The notes beneath the pieces are model-generated. The model saw only the letters and a program-made list of their open reading frames with translations, had not been told where the DNA came from and ran no database searches. A stretch of 64,000 bases of DNA from Odontesthes bonariensis (lineage: Eukaryota; Chordata; Actinopteri; Atheriniformes; Atherinopsidae), in assembly GCF_027942865.1 (NCBI RefSeq), contig NC_134510.1, positions 37,503,663 through 37,567,662 of the forward strand, in the 5' to 3' direction. The position numbers and the translations under genes are program-made. Position 1 is the stretch's first letter. Every line of letters begins with the position of its first letter. Positions 12,553 to 23,576 of this stretch are shown here, piece after piece.

Positions 12553-13300
12553 TTAGGGACCGAGCAGTGAAACTGCAAGGACCCTATTGTATCTGTAAGA
12601 GTTATTCTTATTCTTTGCAAAAGGTACTGGAAAACTGGACTTTATATTTTTGGGAGTCGCTCATTGACTCTGTAGCGCCCCCTACGATGCTTAAAAATGG
12701 TCCCCGCATTGGGGTTAGTTTCGCGTGGGACAACGAAATTCGGTACACTCCTTCATCATGCCCAGACGCACAAAAAAGTCTCATGCTGCCATGGTCCCAC
12801 GTTCACAGGAAGGCGGCCATTTTGGATGGAAAGTTAGTTTTTGTGCCACTTTTGCCCGATTCCACACCTTGCATATGATTGAACTCGTCCTACAGATTTA
12901 ATGCTACAGACTTCAAACTTGGCCAGGTTACTCTTAAGACATGGGGGGGGGGACCTTTTCAAGCCTCAAAGGGCGTGGCCATGGCAACGCCTCAAAGTTG
13001 GATGACTCGCCATCACTTGCCACAACAAATGAAGTCGCACATACATTATCCAATCTGTCCTAAACTCCATACGGTGAATGCTGGACCCAGCATGAACGCG
13101 CACATATAATCATAGGGACATCTACCTGTAGCGCCATCTAATGGTGGTTGGAAATGTCTTTTTTTCCCCCACAACTCGCATTTGATCGAACTCCTCCTAC
13201 AGATGTAATGGTAACAGCTCCAAACTTGCCCAGGTTACCCCAATGTGCGCACAGGCTCGGTCCCGCTCAAGGCTGCTTGCAGCTTTAATTATTATTATAC
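12553..13300 (+). repeat. Teleost interspersed repeat (GACCGAGCAGTGAAACTGCA family)
   Basis: It starts with GGGACCGAGCAGTGAAACTG and CAAGGACCCTATTGTATCTG and ends with CTGCTTGCAGCTTTAATTAT followed by TATTATAC. Internal blocks such as TGTAGCGCC and CTCCTACAGATGTAATG occur twice, hinting at internal duplication. I know the pattern as a common fish repeat of uncertain class. The 126- and 76-codon ORFs inside it are not genes. Confidence 0.65.
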
Positions 13301-15925
13301 CTCATCAACTTAGAAAAATAGCTCAAGATCTGCAAACTCTGGCATCCAGGAAATAGATTAATCATGGCGATGAAGGTAAAACAGTTGGCTAGCTAGTTGT
13401 CGGTTACATAACATAACTTTTTAGGACTAATCATAACATTTAGACTTTGGGCTCAACCTAAAAGTCCTGAACATTTGAGTACTTTGAGTACCTCCCTTTC
13501 AAATGTAACATATTTCCATGCAAATCTCTGAATTTCCTTTACTCGGGCTTAAATGTCGCTTTCCATTGGCTAAATCCGTTTGAGGAACCCCGGGAATCTA
13601 CCATTTCTTGCCAGACCATCGAGAAGACGTCGGGATCTTTACAGCAAAAAAAATATAGCCCGCTGGAAAAGTCTGTGAATCACCTGCAGCTGACAAGGCT
13701 GCGTGAATGAAAGTGCAGACGTAACATGATCGGAGGGCGCTCGTGGACCGATGGATAATACAAACAAAGACCTCCGGCTTGGCCATCGGGACTGAACTGG
13801 GTCAAGAAAAGTGGTGTTTTCTTAAAGGAAGACATGCAGACACTGTGGCTGCCCTGCGTGGTGTTTCAATAAACTGTAGAAAAGTCCAGGCTCTGCAGGA
13901 TCAAATGAGTGTAAATGACTCCAACCGCAGCTTTCCTTTTTTAATTTATACCTCATCCCTTTGTGTCTCTGCCCAGTGTCACTGACAACCAAAACATATC
14001 CGATAGCCCCCCTGAAATCAAACCTTCTTCTGGACAAACAGCTGGAGAGCCGGCCAGCTGTTAGATGAGATTTTTGTTGCTTGTCCAGACAAAAAAAAAA
14101 AATGTGACTCTGATAGCTGAAACAGTCACGAAGAGGGCCGGCACATTTTCAACTAATGAGGATCTCATATGAACAGAACCGGTCCGCAGCTCCACTGCAG
14201 AAACAAAGTCTTTCTGCAAACAAAAAGGAGCTTTTAGGAAGACTTTGGAGAGGCTGCAATCGAGAATATTTTTCCTGGAGACGTTCGAACGCCAGAGCAG
14301 ATGCGAGGTCAGAAGTCCAAACCAGGCGGTGGAGATTTTCTCTGAGAGTTAATCACACGTCGCCTTCCTCCCTGAAATGTTTATAGTCGAATGATGCCAG
14401 AGACTTCTTAATCAAAAAGCACTTCGGTCGCCAATCACAGAGAATAAGCACAACAAAAAAAGCTGAATTCACAGCGGTTTATGATCGTTTTACAGCCCCG
14501 CTGAGGAAAAGAAATTAGGTTTTTTGTTTCCAAAACAGCATGCTTCCATCTGCAGGAGTTAATCATTTTAAAGCCCTGAATCAAACTATGGAGGTGTCAA
14601 TTTGTCAACGAGTGACGACGAGCAACTGCTCGAAGTGGTTTATCTTTCATTTTACGCTCGAACTGTCTTTATTCCACAGCATTACAGATTCAGTTTCCCA
14701 ATAACTTAAACAAAAAAACTGCAGAAAATAACCTATTAAATAAATCTGCCTGAGATCAAGGGTGTAATCATTTAATCAATGCACCCTTTTATATCAGACT
14801 GCTGTAATTATTGTGTCAATCCTCTGACATCTGCAAGAAAAAGACACTCCGTCTTCATCTGATAAACTTCACTGAGAGGACATGAAAGCGGAGTCACAAC
14901 AGGATGAGTCACAGTCGTATGGACCACAGCCGCCACGTTTCACGGCACTGAGTTCCTCTGGGGCCGGAGGAGGCGCTTCGGCACTCAGGTTCAAATCTGA
15001 GCAGCTTAATGAAAATTAAAAGGGAGGCAGAGGAAGCTGCAAACCTACTCCCAGCAACTTCCTCTGCAATGAATCTATAGAGGACTTTTGAAAGAAGCTG
15101 GAGAAGTTTTCAAAGCACAGTCAGAAATTCCAAAAAACAAAAGGCAGGCAGGAAACATGGAGTAGGTGCATTAAGATGGGACACGGTGCCACAAGTTCAC
15201 TGCAAAGCTGCTTCAAAAACAGCAGAAAACGCTCACTGATGCACGGGTTATGGTTTTTAGTTGTTGGGAGTGTAATAAATACATATTGTAGTGGCCATTT
15301 GTCCATAAAAAACTAATTAAACTTAAACCAAACAAAATCAAAACACCACTGATGCATCATGGGGGATGTGGTTTAACGCAGGCAAAAGAAGATGAATGTC
15401 CAAAAATGAATTCTTGCGTTTTCTGATGATTTATTTCCAAACAATAAAACAAACTAAAGAACAAAGAAAACCTGCTGCTCTCTCCTTTTTTCCCTGGTAA
15501 AAAAAACATTGGCCCACCCAGGTGCATGCTGGGACTCCAGGTGCCCAGTGTGACCCAATTGCCAAAAATATTCTAAATAAATAACTAACAAGGAATATTA
15601 GCAAAAGATCTAATCTAAATAAAGCACTGAAATTAATCAAATAAAGTTACTCATAATTAGCTAATTAAATTTACGACTAGAACCAAAAAACAAAACCTAA
15701 CTTTATTAAATAAACTAGAAAAGCATTTATTTTATCCAGGAACTGAACCTAATGGTGCCTGAGTCTTAATGTTTCATGATATTTCCACAACACCAGACAT
15801 TACTGTTGCAGATGCTGGGTGGATAAACAGAATAAATCCTGTTTATAAATAACAAGATGCTCAATAATGAAACCAAATTAAATATGAATTATACAATAAT
15901 GATTTGACAACAAAAGCAGCTGGGG
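13301..15925. other. No gene recognised
   Basis: Only short domainless ORFs. No splice-bounded exon is convincing on either strand. Confidence 0.4.
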
Positions 15926-17440
15926 AACTATTTACAGAACTGTGTGAAAGTCTTAATGAAGCTCTCAGTTCTGTCTGTTTCCCTCCAAGCAGCCAGACTT
16001 TCTTTCATCTTTAAAGTGTCCTGATCAACAGTTCTGCAGCTTTCTGAAGCTCTTTCAGAGTTTTCATTTGGACATTTTCTGCTTTTTCACTCATCTTCAG
16101 TCCAGTCCTTGTACTTAACTCTGACCTATGAGTCATTCAGGCAGGAAAAAGGCTCCTAACTCAAGGGATGAACCAGTGTTGTGTCCACACAGAACAGACA
16201 ACTCAGCAAAGAAGCCGTTTTAAACTGGATCTTTAGGCACTTTGTTCCCAGCAGCCTGTCACAGAGACACATCATTTGTTCCCATTTCTTTAGCTGCATC
16301 TGTGAAAAACAGCTTCATAGTTTCAACTTTGTTGAACATTTATGTTAAAACTACTTTCAGTTACCAAAAGAGTCAAAATAATATAAGAAATTCAGTTAAA
16401 AAAAATCCTAATCCCAAAAAATGAATGTTATCACGTCTAAAAGTAGAAAAGTAGGAAAAAAACAGAAATAATAAGAATTATATGTTATTCAACATCAAGA
16501 AAAAGTCAATAAGATTCAATTTAAAGCTTAAAAAGGGAATATAAGATATAATCTAATGACTAATTATGGAACAATTAATATAAATGAAATGATTAAACTG
16601 TTTTATGCCACCAGAAATGAATCATCTAGAAGCTCTTTGTGGGTTTTAGACTGGAATTAAGATTTGTTCCCATTTCTTTCGCTGCATGTGTGAAAAACAG
16701 CAAAGATAACACAGTGTGACAGACAGAAAACAGGATTTCTGCAGCAACAAGGTGATTCCCAAAGAGCTGTTAGCTGAAAACTTGGCATATCTCAGCATGG
16801 TGTGCAGTGTGTCCTTAAAACATTTGAGGAAACTGGACAAGTGGAGGACAGAAGAAGAAGTGTCAGGCCTAAAGAACTATCTACAGCAGATGAACAGGAT
16901 CTGAAAGTGATGTCCTTAAGAAAGAGGAAAACATCCAGCAAAGACCTGACACAGGAGCTGAGAGATGCATCTGGACCTTCAGCTGATCCATCTGCTGTTG
17001 GCCCAAGCCTCATCAGAAATGGGCTCCATGGAAGGGTGGCTGTCAGGAAGCCGTTCTTAAGGAAGGGAAACAGGGAGAAAAGGCTGAGCTGTGCCAAAGG
17101 ACACAAGAAGTGGGCTGAAAATCAGTGGCAGCAGGTCTGATGGAGGGATGAATCCTCCCCAGAGCCCGGAGCTCAACATTACTGAAGCAGTGTGGGATCA
17201 TGTTGGCAGAGAACGCAACAAAAGGCAGCCCACATCCAAAGAAGAGCTTTGGGATGTCCTTCAAGAAGCCTGGAGAACTATTCCTGAAGACTCCTTAAAG
17301 AAAGGACAGAAAGCTCGTCTGAGAGGGTTCAGGCTGTGCTGGAGGAGAAAGGAGCTCAGAGCAGATATTCACTTTAAAGCTGCTCAGAACTGAGCATTAT
17401 TTCCATTTGCAATGTTTTTAATAAATCACTGAATTCTTTT
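15925..17440 (+). mobile_element. Degraded Tc1-like transposon, copy 1
   Basis: The left part (ACAGAACTGTGTGAAAGTCT and onward) resembles fish Tc1 termini. A plus-strand transposase remnant follows from about 16796. The right terminal repeat is not recognisable, and a block ending GTGTGAAAAACAGC is duplicated at about 16280 and 16670, so the element is rearranged. Boundaries are approximate. Confidence 0.65.
16796..17390 (+). pseudogene. Tc1/mariner transposase remnant
   Basis: The N-terminal part reads VLKTFEETGQVEDRRRS and KRKTSSKDLTQELRDASG, the paired helix-turn-helix region of Tc1 transposases. After a gap the C-terminal part reads QSPELNITEAVWDHV, RERNKRQPTSKEELW and EAWRTIPEDSLK, which includes the region around the last catalytic acidic residue. 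The middle, with the first catalytic aspartates, is deleted and the parts are in different frames, so no active transposase is possible. A near-identical N-terminal half lies at 56185-56501. Confidence 0.88.
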
Positions 17441-17956
17441 CTAATTTTCCTCGACAAATCCAATAAATTAGGAGACAGAAAAGCACATCACATAAGTTTG
17501 TGAAAGTAAATTCTGCTATAAAACGCTCTATTGCAATTAAGGCGCCAGTGAAAGCGGCAATTAAGCAGTTCTACTGCATGTCAGCACCGTTACAAGCACG
17601 ATATGTGCTTTAAAGTATCACAAATAAGTATTCTAAACACAAAAACACTCTCCCCTTCAGAATATAAAGCTGTATATCTGGAGGGAAGAGTGCACAGGTC
17701 GCGTTTTACGGATGTACTTTGGACATTTTGGCTGTTGTTAACGGAATAATTCTGTTTAATCGTTCCCAGCGCATCAAGTTTCATCAGTTAAAAAGCATCT
17801 TTCACAGTTTGGGTCAGACACGCTGGACCACCCAAACACACTGATCACAGATGAAAGTCCGAGCACTAACAGGCATGTAGTTTTCTTTTTTTTTTTCTAG
17901 TAAAAAGGGCTTTTGTTCGCTTTGCTTAGAAAAGTTTAAAGGCAGATTTCACTCAC

Positions 17957-18025
17957 CTTGCCGGCCAGCAACACCCGGAGAATCTGCCGCGGTGATATTT
18001 CAGTTAATAACCGACTTCCGAGGGA
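17957..18025 (-). other. Candidate 5' exon of a minus-strand host gene
   Basis: On the minus strand the sequence ends GTGTTGCTGGCCGGCAAG and is followed directly by GTGAGTG, a near-perfect splice donor at 17956. A TATA-like TATAAATA lies 25-35 bp upstream of the assumed start. One frame reads ISPRQILRVLLAGK, but there is no upstream in-frame ATG, so it may be untranslated. The downstream exon was not found, so the 18 kb to its left may be intron. Gene identity unknown. Confidence 0.45.
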
Positions 18026-18050
18026 AGAAAGCGAGAAGAAACAGGACGTT

Positions 18051-18058
18051 TATTTATA
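18051..18058 (-). promoter_or_regulatory. TATA-like box upstream of the minus-strand 5' exon
   Basis: TATAAATA on the minus strand lies about 95 bp before the donor at 17956. The sequence beyond it (18110-18290) is purine-rich and includes GGGGGAGGG and GGAGGGGAGGAGGAGGAG blocks, as in some vertebrate promoters. Confidence 0.4.
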
Positions 18059-18573
18059 AGGAGTCTCACACTTAAATAATCTTCAAGCCGCGTAAACATT
18101 TAGAAGAGCGCAAAGAGAAAGAAGGAGAACAGTCCAACCGGGGGAGGGTCCTGAAGTGGAGCCAGAGAAACTGGAAAAAGTGTGAGAGAGGAGGGGAGGA
18201 GGAGGAGAGAGAAGGAGAGATGGAGCACAGAGGAGGTCCGGAGGGGGGGTTCAGTGTTGTTTTTGGTCTTTAGGGGGCCTCCAGACCTTCATGTCTAAGT
18301 GTGAGTGTGTGTTTGGGAAGCTTTAAGGGAATAAATGCTCCTTTGGGATGATACCTGGAAAACAGATGAGCCGCACTTTGCTGTGCAGGTTGAAACATAC
18401 AGCTCATTTATTACAAGATGGAGACGCGTGTTGTTGTTTTTTTTACAAACATTTGGAGGGAAAGATCAGTGTTTAGTATTCCCTGATTATCCCTTTTAGC
18501 CTGACTTAGATACTGGAAACAGACACAGCTTAGTTGGCTCTGCCACAAACAGCATGTGATATGCAGTTTGGAC

Positions 18574-19248
18574 TGGGGCTGGGCGAGTTAACTCGTTATT
18601 GTCGCGTTAACTCGCTAATTATTTAACGCCCATAAATATTTTATCGCACATTAACGCAGGTTTTATTATTTATTTTATTATTGTAAACGTCTGGTGCTCA
18701 CAGGCTTTTATTTTGTAAAAGTCTGTTGCTCACAGGCTTTTATTTTGTAAAAGTCTGTTGCTGTCTGCTGTGGAACAGGAAAAGAAAGTAATCGGCTGAT
18801 CCACCAAACATGGAGAAGGGTACGGAACTTTTACTCGGCCATTTTCATTTTAAAGTTCTTCCAGACGGCGGAGTCGACAGAACCAAAGTCATCTGTAAAC
18901 ACTGCCAAGTTGAATTGTCTTCTCAGCGTAGTAGTTCCAGTCTAAAATATCACTTAAAGGCAAAACACACAACTGATAGCAGCAAGTCATTCAAGGAAAC
19001 AGACAGTGGAGCGAGGCTTCTACATAAAAACTACAGAAAGATGCTGATGTTAAAAGTGTGTTTGCACAACAAATGTTATGGCACTTTCATTCATATGGCA
19101 GCACATTTAAAATAAAGCTAAATGCTAAAAGCTATACACTACTTTTGGATTCATTTTTGGATTCTGCGTACAAATGCAATTAATTGTGATTAATCAGGGA
19201 AATCATGTGATTAATTAGATTAAACATTTTAATTGTTGCCCAGCTCCA
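18574..19248 (+). mobile_element. hAT-type element with BED-finger ORF, copy 2
   Basis: The ends are TGGGGCTGGGC and GCCCAGCTCCA (inverted). The 8-bp flanks (GTTTGGAC, GTTACTAT) no longer match, so this copy is older or rearranged. It has two minisatellite units, no SINE, and an intact BED ORF at 18810-19112. The 3' subterminal part contains GATTAATCAGGGAAATCATG, shared with copies 3 and 5. Confidence 0.85.
18810..19115 (+). CDS. Lone BED zinc-finger ORF of the hAT family (101 aa)
   Basis: The frame runs from ATG to stop without interruption. Residues 10-50 form a BED-type finger: a short N-terminal part with HFHFKVLPDGG, then C-x2-C (VICKHCQ), a serine-rich spacer and H-x4-H (KYHLKAKH). The next 30 residues are basic, and the protein stops soon after MLMLKVCLHNK. 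hAT transposases carry such fingers N-terminally to bind their ends, followed by a long catalytic domain that is entirely absent here. The product, if made, could only bind DNA. The same ORF is intact at 24947-25252, partial at 52059-52259, and start-less at 5064 and 29128. It is not a host gene. Confidence 0.75.
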   Translation: MEKGTELLLGHFHFKVLPDGGVDRTKVICKHCQVELSSQRSSSSLKYHLKAKHTTDSSKSFKETDSGARLLHKNYRKMLMLKVCLHNKCYGTFIHMAAHLK

Positions 19249-19256
19249 GTTACTAT

Positions 19257-20459
19257 TAAAGATATTCAGTAGTTGGATGTAGAAGCTTTAACCCCAAAGC
19301 GTAAATCAATACTTTTAGCTCTTTATCTCTCCATCTGTCTCCATCAGACTCTTTGTGTCTCACAGAAATGATTGACAGCTGTGTAACGGCTTCCTCCTCC
19401 CGAACAGTGGGCCGGTTATGATAACCAGCATGTGCAGGACGGGTGTTTTCCTCCCTGCTGGGTGCTGACACAGATAAACAACCCATGGATGGAGGGCCTG
19501 CTGGAGCAAACATCCTCACAGCACGGAAACCAGAGCAGGAGGAAACAGAATAGTTTCCTGTAGACCACATAGGCACCAAAGCAGAGGGGGCACCGAGGGA
19601 GGTCGCCAGCCTTTGAGATCTCCGGAAAAGGTCAGAAAAGGTATCTGAAGAGCAAAAAAACGTCTGCTAATTCTGAGCAATCCTGGGTGTAACGTTGTGT
19701 CACACCCTGCGGCATCATTCCTAACATTCACAAAGATTTGATTTCTTCATCCTGGAAGTATAGAGCTCACATCAGCAGAAGAAGTTCTTAGTTTTAGTTG
19801 GTTACCGCTAAAACTGAGACATAAAAGACATAAAAATAGGTCTTATCTATGTGTTAAACAGGAAAATGTCCTCTTTTTTTAGCCAGCTAAACAAGGAGAT
19901 GCTAAATCCTGGATAATCTCTTGGTCAATAAATTTCATAACGTGTTTGCTCAGAGGTGCATCATTTAAAGGTTCAGTGTATTTCAATTTCCTGGTGTGAA
20001 ATGCCGCCCCCTGCTGGCCACCCAGTGTTATAGGGGTGCCGGTGAACAGTGGCTCAGCAGAAGCAGCATGAAAACCTCCAGTAAACGTCCATTAACTGGA
20101 ATAAAACAGCCACTAAAAAAAACTAGTTTGAGGTTCTGATGTTCACCTGATGATTGTAAAGGAGCTTCTGTATTTATGGGAGTTCAGAGATGGTGAATAG
20201 GAGGATTTCACAAATCTCCCAGCTGCCTTTTAGATGAATAGGGAAAAATATGTAAAGCAATGTTCAATAAAGAAAAGATACCTATTCACAAACGCCCCCT
20301 ATGCCTGTGCAAAAAAAGAAGTTTTAAGTCAACTTTACGTCGACTTGCAGGCATCTGAAAAGGACCAATGAGCAACTAAAGAGACGTGTGCTGTGGTCAG
20401 AGCGATCAGTGTTCCAGATCTTTGTTGAAAGAAACAGAAATTTGTTATCAAGTGCCACC
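19257..20459. other. No gene recognised
   Basis: Domainless ORFs of 71-107 codons. The segment near 20000 contains GCCGCCCCCTGCTGGCCACC, a CTCF-like or common fish motif; nothing further can be supported. Confidence 0.35.
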
Positions 20460-20512
20460 ATGGTGGAGGAAAACTGTACAGCCAAGAAGAAGAAGAAGAA
20501 GGCATCAAGATG
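20460..20512 (+). CDS. Candidate start exon, basic N-terminus
   Basis: The start sits in GCCACCATGG, an ideal vertebrate initiation context. The frame reads MVEENCTAKKKKKKASR and then splits a codon at TG|GTAAGT, a consensus donor (20513-20518). The donor segment is duplicated at 21299 because an L1 inserted here with an 18-bp target duplication. The lysine run comes from an AAG repeat. No second exon was found downstream, and the next plus-strand gene, GPATCH4, has its own start. This could be the 5' exon of an unidentified gene, a relic, or chance. Confidence 0.35.
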
Positions 20513-20521
20513 GTAAGTTTT

Positions 20522-21289
20522 TTTTGTTTTTTTTAATAACTTTATTTGCAACAAAGCAGAATAACGACATATAAATGTGTACATAACGTCAAAAAAAAAA
20601 GCCAGCCAAGGGGAGCATAAGGATAAGAATAATAATAAGAGAATGACAGTCACAAAACTCTTGCAAAAAGAAAACTATTGAACAAACTAACATATGTGCC
20701 AAAACAAATAAAACAAAGATTTAGGACAACAGTTCGTCCATAATCCCAAGTTGGGAACAAGCCCATATTGTTGTTTTTGCTTTATGATTAGTTGAAGGTT
20801 TAATTGTGAGCAAATAGTGCTTTAATTCAATAAAAAAAAACATAGAAATTTGGTTTTCTTTTCAAAAATTTGCATTTGTATATGTGAAATTTAGCTTTGA
20901 TAATTAATAAATGAATAAAGAAAACCTCTGGATTCATTTTGCCACTTAGTTGAAACCCAAACAGGACACGTTCCCAGCACAACTGGAAGCTTGCTGATAT
21001 TTTTAAGTCAACAAAATTACAAAAATGTTGCCAGAAATCTTTACAATGAGGACACAACCAGAACAAATGAGTAATGGACTCAGGGCAAAGGTCACAAAAG
21101 GTACAGTTTACATTAATACTAGAGTTGAACTTCTTTAGGTAGTCTTTAGCAGGGTAGATCCTGTGAATGAGTTTAAAGGACACTTCCTTTACCTTGTTGG
21201 TGAGAAGAACGTGATTTGGGAGCAACCAGGTAAATGTCCAAGATATATTAATCCGAAAGCGATTCCAAAAAGGCACGACAGCAGGAAAT
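20522..21289 (-). mobile_element. 5'-truncated L1-type LINE tail with 18-bp target duplication
   Basis: The minus strand encodes an L1 ORF2 C-terminus: LTNKVKEVSFKLIHRIYPAK, then the cysteine-rich end CTFCDLCPESITHLFWLC and a following CKDFW. The 3' UTR ends in an A-rich tail (T-run at 20519-20533 on plus). ATCAAGATGGTAAGTTTT occurs at 20504-20521 and 21290-21307 as a direct repeat bounding the insertion. The ORF seems to run past 21290, but by the repeat that part is target sequence. Confidence 0.8.
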
Positions 21290-21307
21290 ATCAAGATGGT
21301 AAGTTTT

Positions 21308-22200
21308 GGCTGAAAACAGCAGCAAGGAACAATACCTGTAATCCCCGAAAGGAAGCCCAAAGCTCTAGTTATGGATTTAAAATTGCTCTGACTCAAGACT
21401 AGAGGTACAAATGCTCATCTGGTAAGTGAGTATTATATCTATGAGTGTAGGAGCTATTTCTCTATTTCTAATTAAGCCATAGAATTTAGATTTATTTAAT
21501 ATTATTTGCTTAGTTTTTGCTTGATAATTAGCATTTTTGATTGATTTGAGTTGTTTAGGATAAATTGGTTTGTAATTAATTTGATCAATTTTTTGTTTGG
21601 GAAATGGGCGTTTCATATAAGCACTTGGATTTTAGGGAGCTCTGGGCGCACTTGGGTGGTCACATGTTTTTTTTTTTTACCAGTTAGCAGTTCTCAGTTG
21701 TCAGTTCGTCAATCAGTGGGTGAACAGGTGAGGCAAGCAGAAGCAAGTATGGGAATCAGAGCAGGAGAGGCAAGAAGGGATCCTATAAAGCTTGCCGTGT
21801 TCTGTTTTGCCTGCAAACTCGGAATAAACCCACGATGAACTACATTTTTGACGTTTTTGGACCTTCTTACTGTGTAAACCAGAAACCCACAATGTGTCAA
21901 GTAACTATTTGAGTTCTGTTTAATTTTAGTTTGGTCACCTTTAAGACAAAAGTTTTTTTTTTTTTTTTTAAATTGTTATTTTCATAGACAAATAGTCACC
22001 GTGTCAGGATTAGTAAAGTCACATTCATCTGGCTTGCTGCCCATACAAATATTTTAGCCGAAGAAAGAGTTGATCATAGGCCTCAAAAATTAGCCTCTTA
22101 CAGTGCAAAGTTAAAGGTATTGCATTAGCACAGTCATTTAAAGTGATGATGTCATAGTCGTGATGTCATAGTCATAGAAAAAACACCGAAAAGAGAAGAA
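21308..22200. other. Unassigned; possible LTR-like remnant
   Basis: No gene found. At 21650-21840 the order TATAAAGCTTGCC, CTGTTTTGCCTGC and AATAAACCC looks like the U3-R part of an LTR, but no boundaries or target duplication were visible. An AT-rich minus-strand ORF at 21377-21616 may be older L1 sequence. Confidence 0.3.
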
Positions 22201-22359
22201 AACATCAGGGTGACAACGAGAGAAGAGTTATCAGGGCTGAAAAACATCATCCGAGCAGTCATTGTTGGAGTTAAGTCGCTCCAGCAGGTGGCAGCAGTGA
22301 GCGCCTTCGGAAGATGGATGAAAAAAACAAAGAAGAAGAAAACGAAGAGGAAGAAGAAG

Positions 22360-22436
22360 AAGGAGGAGGAAGTGTTTCCGGTGTCATGTCACCGTTCTGC
22401 TGAAGCCGCATGGATAGCTGCTGAGGAAACATTAAA
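22360..22436 (+). promoter_or_regulatory. gpatch4: GPATCH4 promoter and noncoding exon 1
   Basis: GAGGAAGTGTTTCCGGTG supplies an ETS-like core in a GC-richer segment after a purine run. The exon ends ACATTAAA followed by GTAAGC at 22437. Exon 2 starts exactly at ATG, so exon 1 is untranslated. It contains two tiny overlapping upstream ORFs: ATG TCA CCG TTC TGC TGA and ATG GAT AGC TGC TGA. The start site at about 22360 is an estimate. Confidence 0.55.
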
Positions 22437-22944
22437 GTAAGCAGGCGTTTAGAGATGTGTCCACTTTTTCTTTCTGTTTAGTTAAAGAGTTTAGTTCAGT
22501 TCTGCTTTCACGTTAGCTGCTAGCTTCAACTTTTTAGCTCATTTGTTAGAAAAACAAAACAAACGATGCGCTGGATGAACTGTGGTTATTTAAAACGCTG
22601 TCCTCTCTGGATGGTGGACTGGACTGTGTCCTCACAGCCTTTAGAGACAGAAACCAAAGCTGGAAGTTTGCTTTCGAGTTAAACCGAAGCTCCGTCACTG
22701 AGCAGCTGGTTAAAAGGCAAGAAGCCGCCACCCGAATGAGTTGGTGTAGATCTTAGGTGTAGTTAAAGGTGTGTAGGACTGGCCTTCAGTAAATGCAATA
22801 AAACACAATTTATAGAGCTGCTGTGTTAAATTAACCGATTGTTTTCTTGCTTCTCTGTTTAAGAAGCAGCAGCTTAAGGTGTAACAAATGATTGAAACTG
22901 AGATAAATTGACCAAAAATGGGCAGTTTAACATATGTAACATTA

Positions 22945-23461
22945 AAGACCTTTTACTCTGGCTTCCAGTCAGTCACAGAATAGATTTTAAAAGCCTGCTG
23001 ATGGTTTACATCTGTGATGTGTTCAGAGAATATAAAGCCAGCAGAGCTCTTAGATCCAAGGACTCAGGTCAGCTGGTCCAGTCCAGAGTCCAGACTAAAC
23101 ATGGAGAAGCAGCATTTAGCTGTTATGCTGCTAACAAGTGGAACAAACTGCCAGTGGAGATTAAACTTTCACCAAATGGAGACATTTTTAAATCCAGGTT
23201 AAAAACATTTCTTTTCTCATGTGTCTATGCATGAAATCTGCACAATATCTTTGAACTTATCTGGACTGTTGCTGGTTTTTAAATTCATTTTATTTATTAT
23301 TAATCCCGAATTTCCTTCGGGATTAATAAGTGGTACTCTACTCTCTACTCTACAATTATTTAATTTGTTTCTCTTTGTATTCTTTTATGTATTTTTAATG
23401 CTTCTCACACACAATGCTTTTATTTTATGTGAAGCACTTTGAATTGTTTTGTACATGAAAT
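22945..23461 (+). mobile_element. L2-type LINE fragment in GPATCH4 intron 1
   Basis: It starts within the segment TTACTCTGGCTTCCAGTCAG and reads LLWLPVSHRIDFKSLL to FKSRLKTFLFS. It is closely related to the 1188-1850 copy. A short foreign tail (CGAATTTCCTTCGGGATTAA then TACTC repeats, about 23307-23352) interrupts the 3' UTR and looks like the 3' end of another LINE family. Confidence 0.85.
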
Positions 23462-23576
23462 TTTATTTGACTTTTTTAACGATATTTGCACAATACCGTG
23501 TCGTCTGCCCTCTGTTTATCTTGTGAGCAAAGCAAACGATAAAGTTTTCTGCACTTTGCAAACTGTTTTTGAGCAG

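Noticed and set aside
12498-13109. ORFs of 126 and 76 codons as genes
   Set aside because: They lie inside a common teleost interspersed repeat and lack domains.
18574-19248. BED-finger ORF as a host ZBED gene
   Set aside because: Repeated five times in 64 kb with transposon ends and 8-bp duplications.
21377-21616. Minus-strand ORF as part of the L1 at 20522-21289
   Set aside because: The 18-bp direct repeat ends the L1 at 21289; whether this stretch is an older LINE could not be decided.
22210-22440. 76-codon ORF with a lysine run as GPATCH4 N-terminus
   Set aside because: It ends at the exon 1 donor and would join exon 2 out of frame; exon 2 has its own ATG followed by the G-patch.
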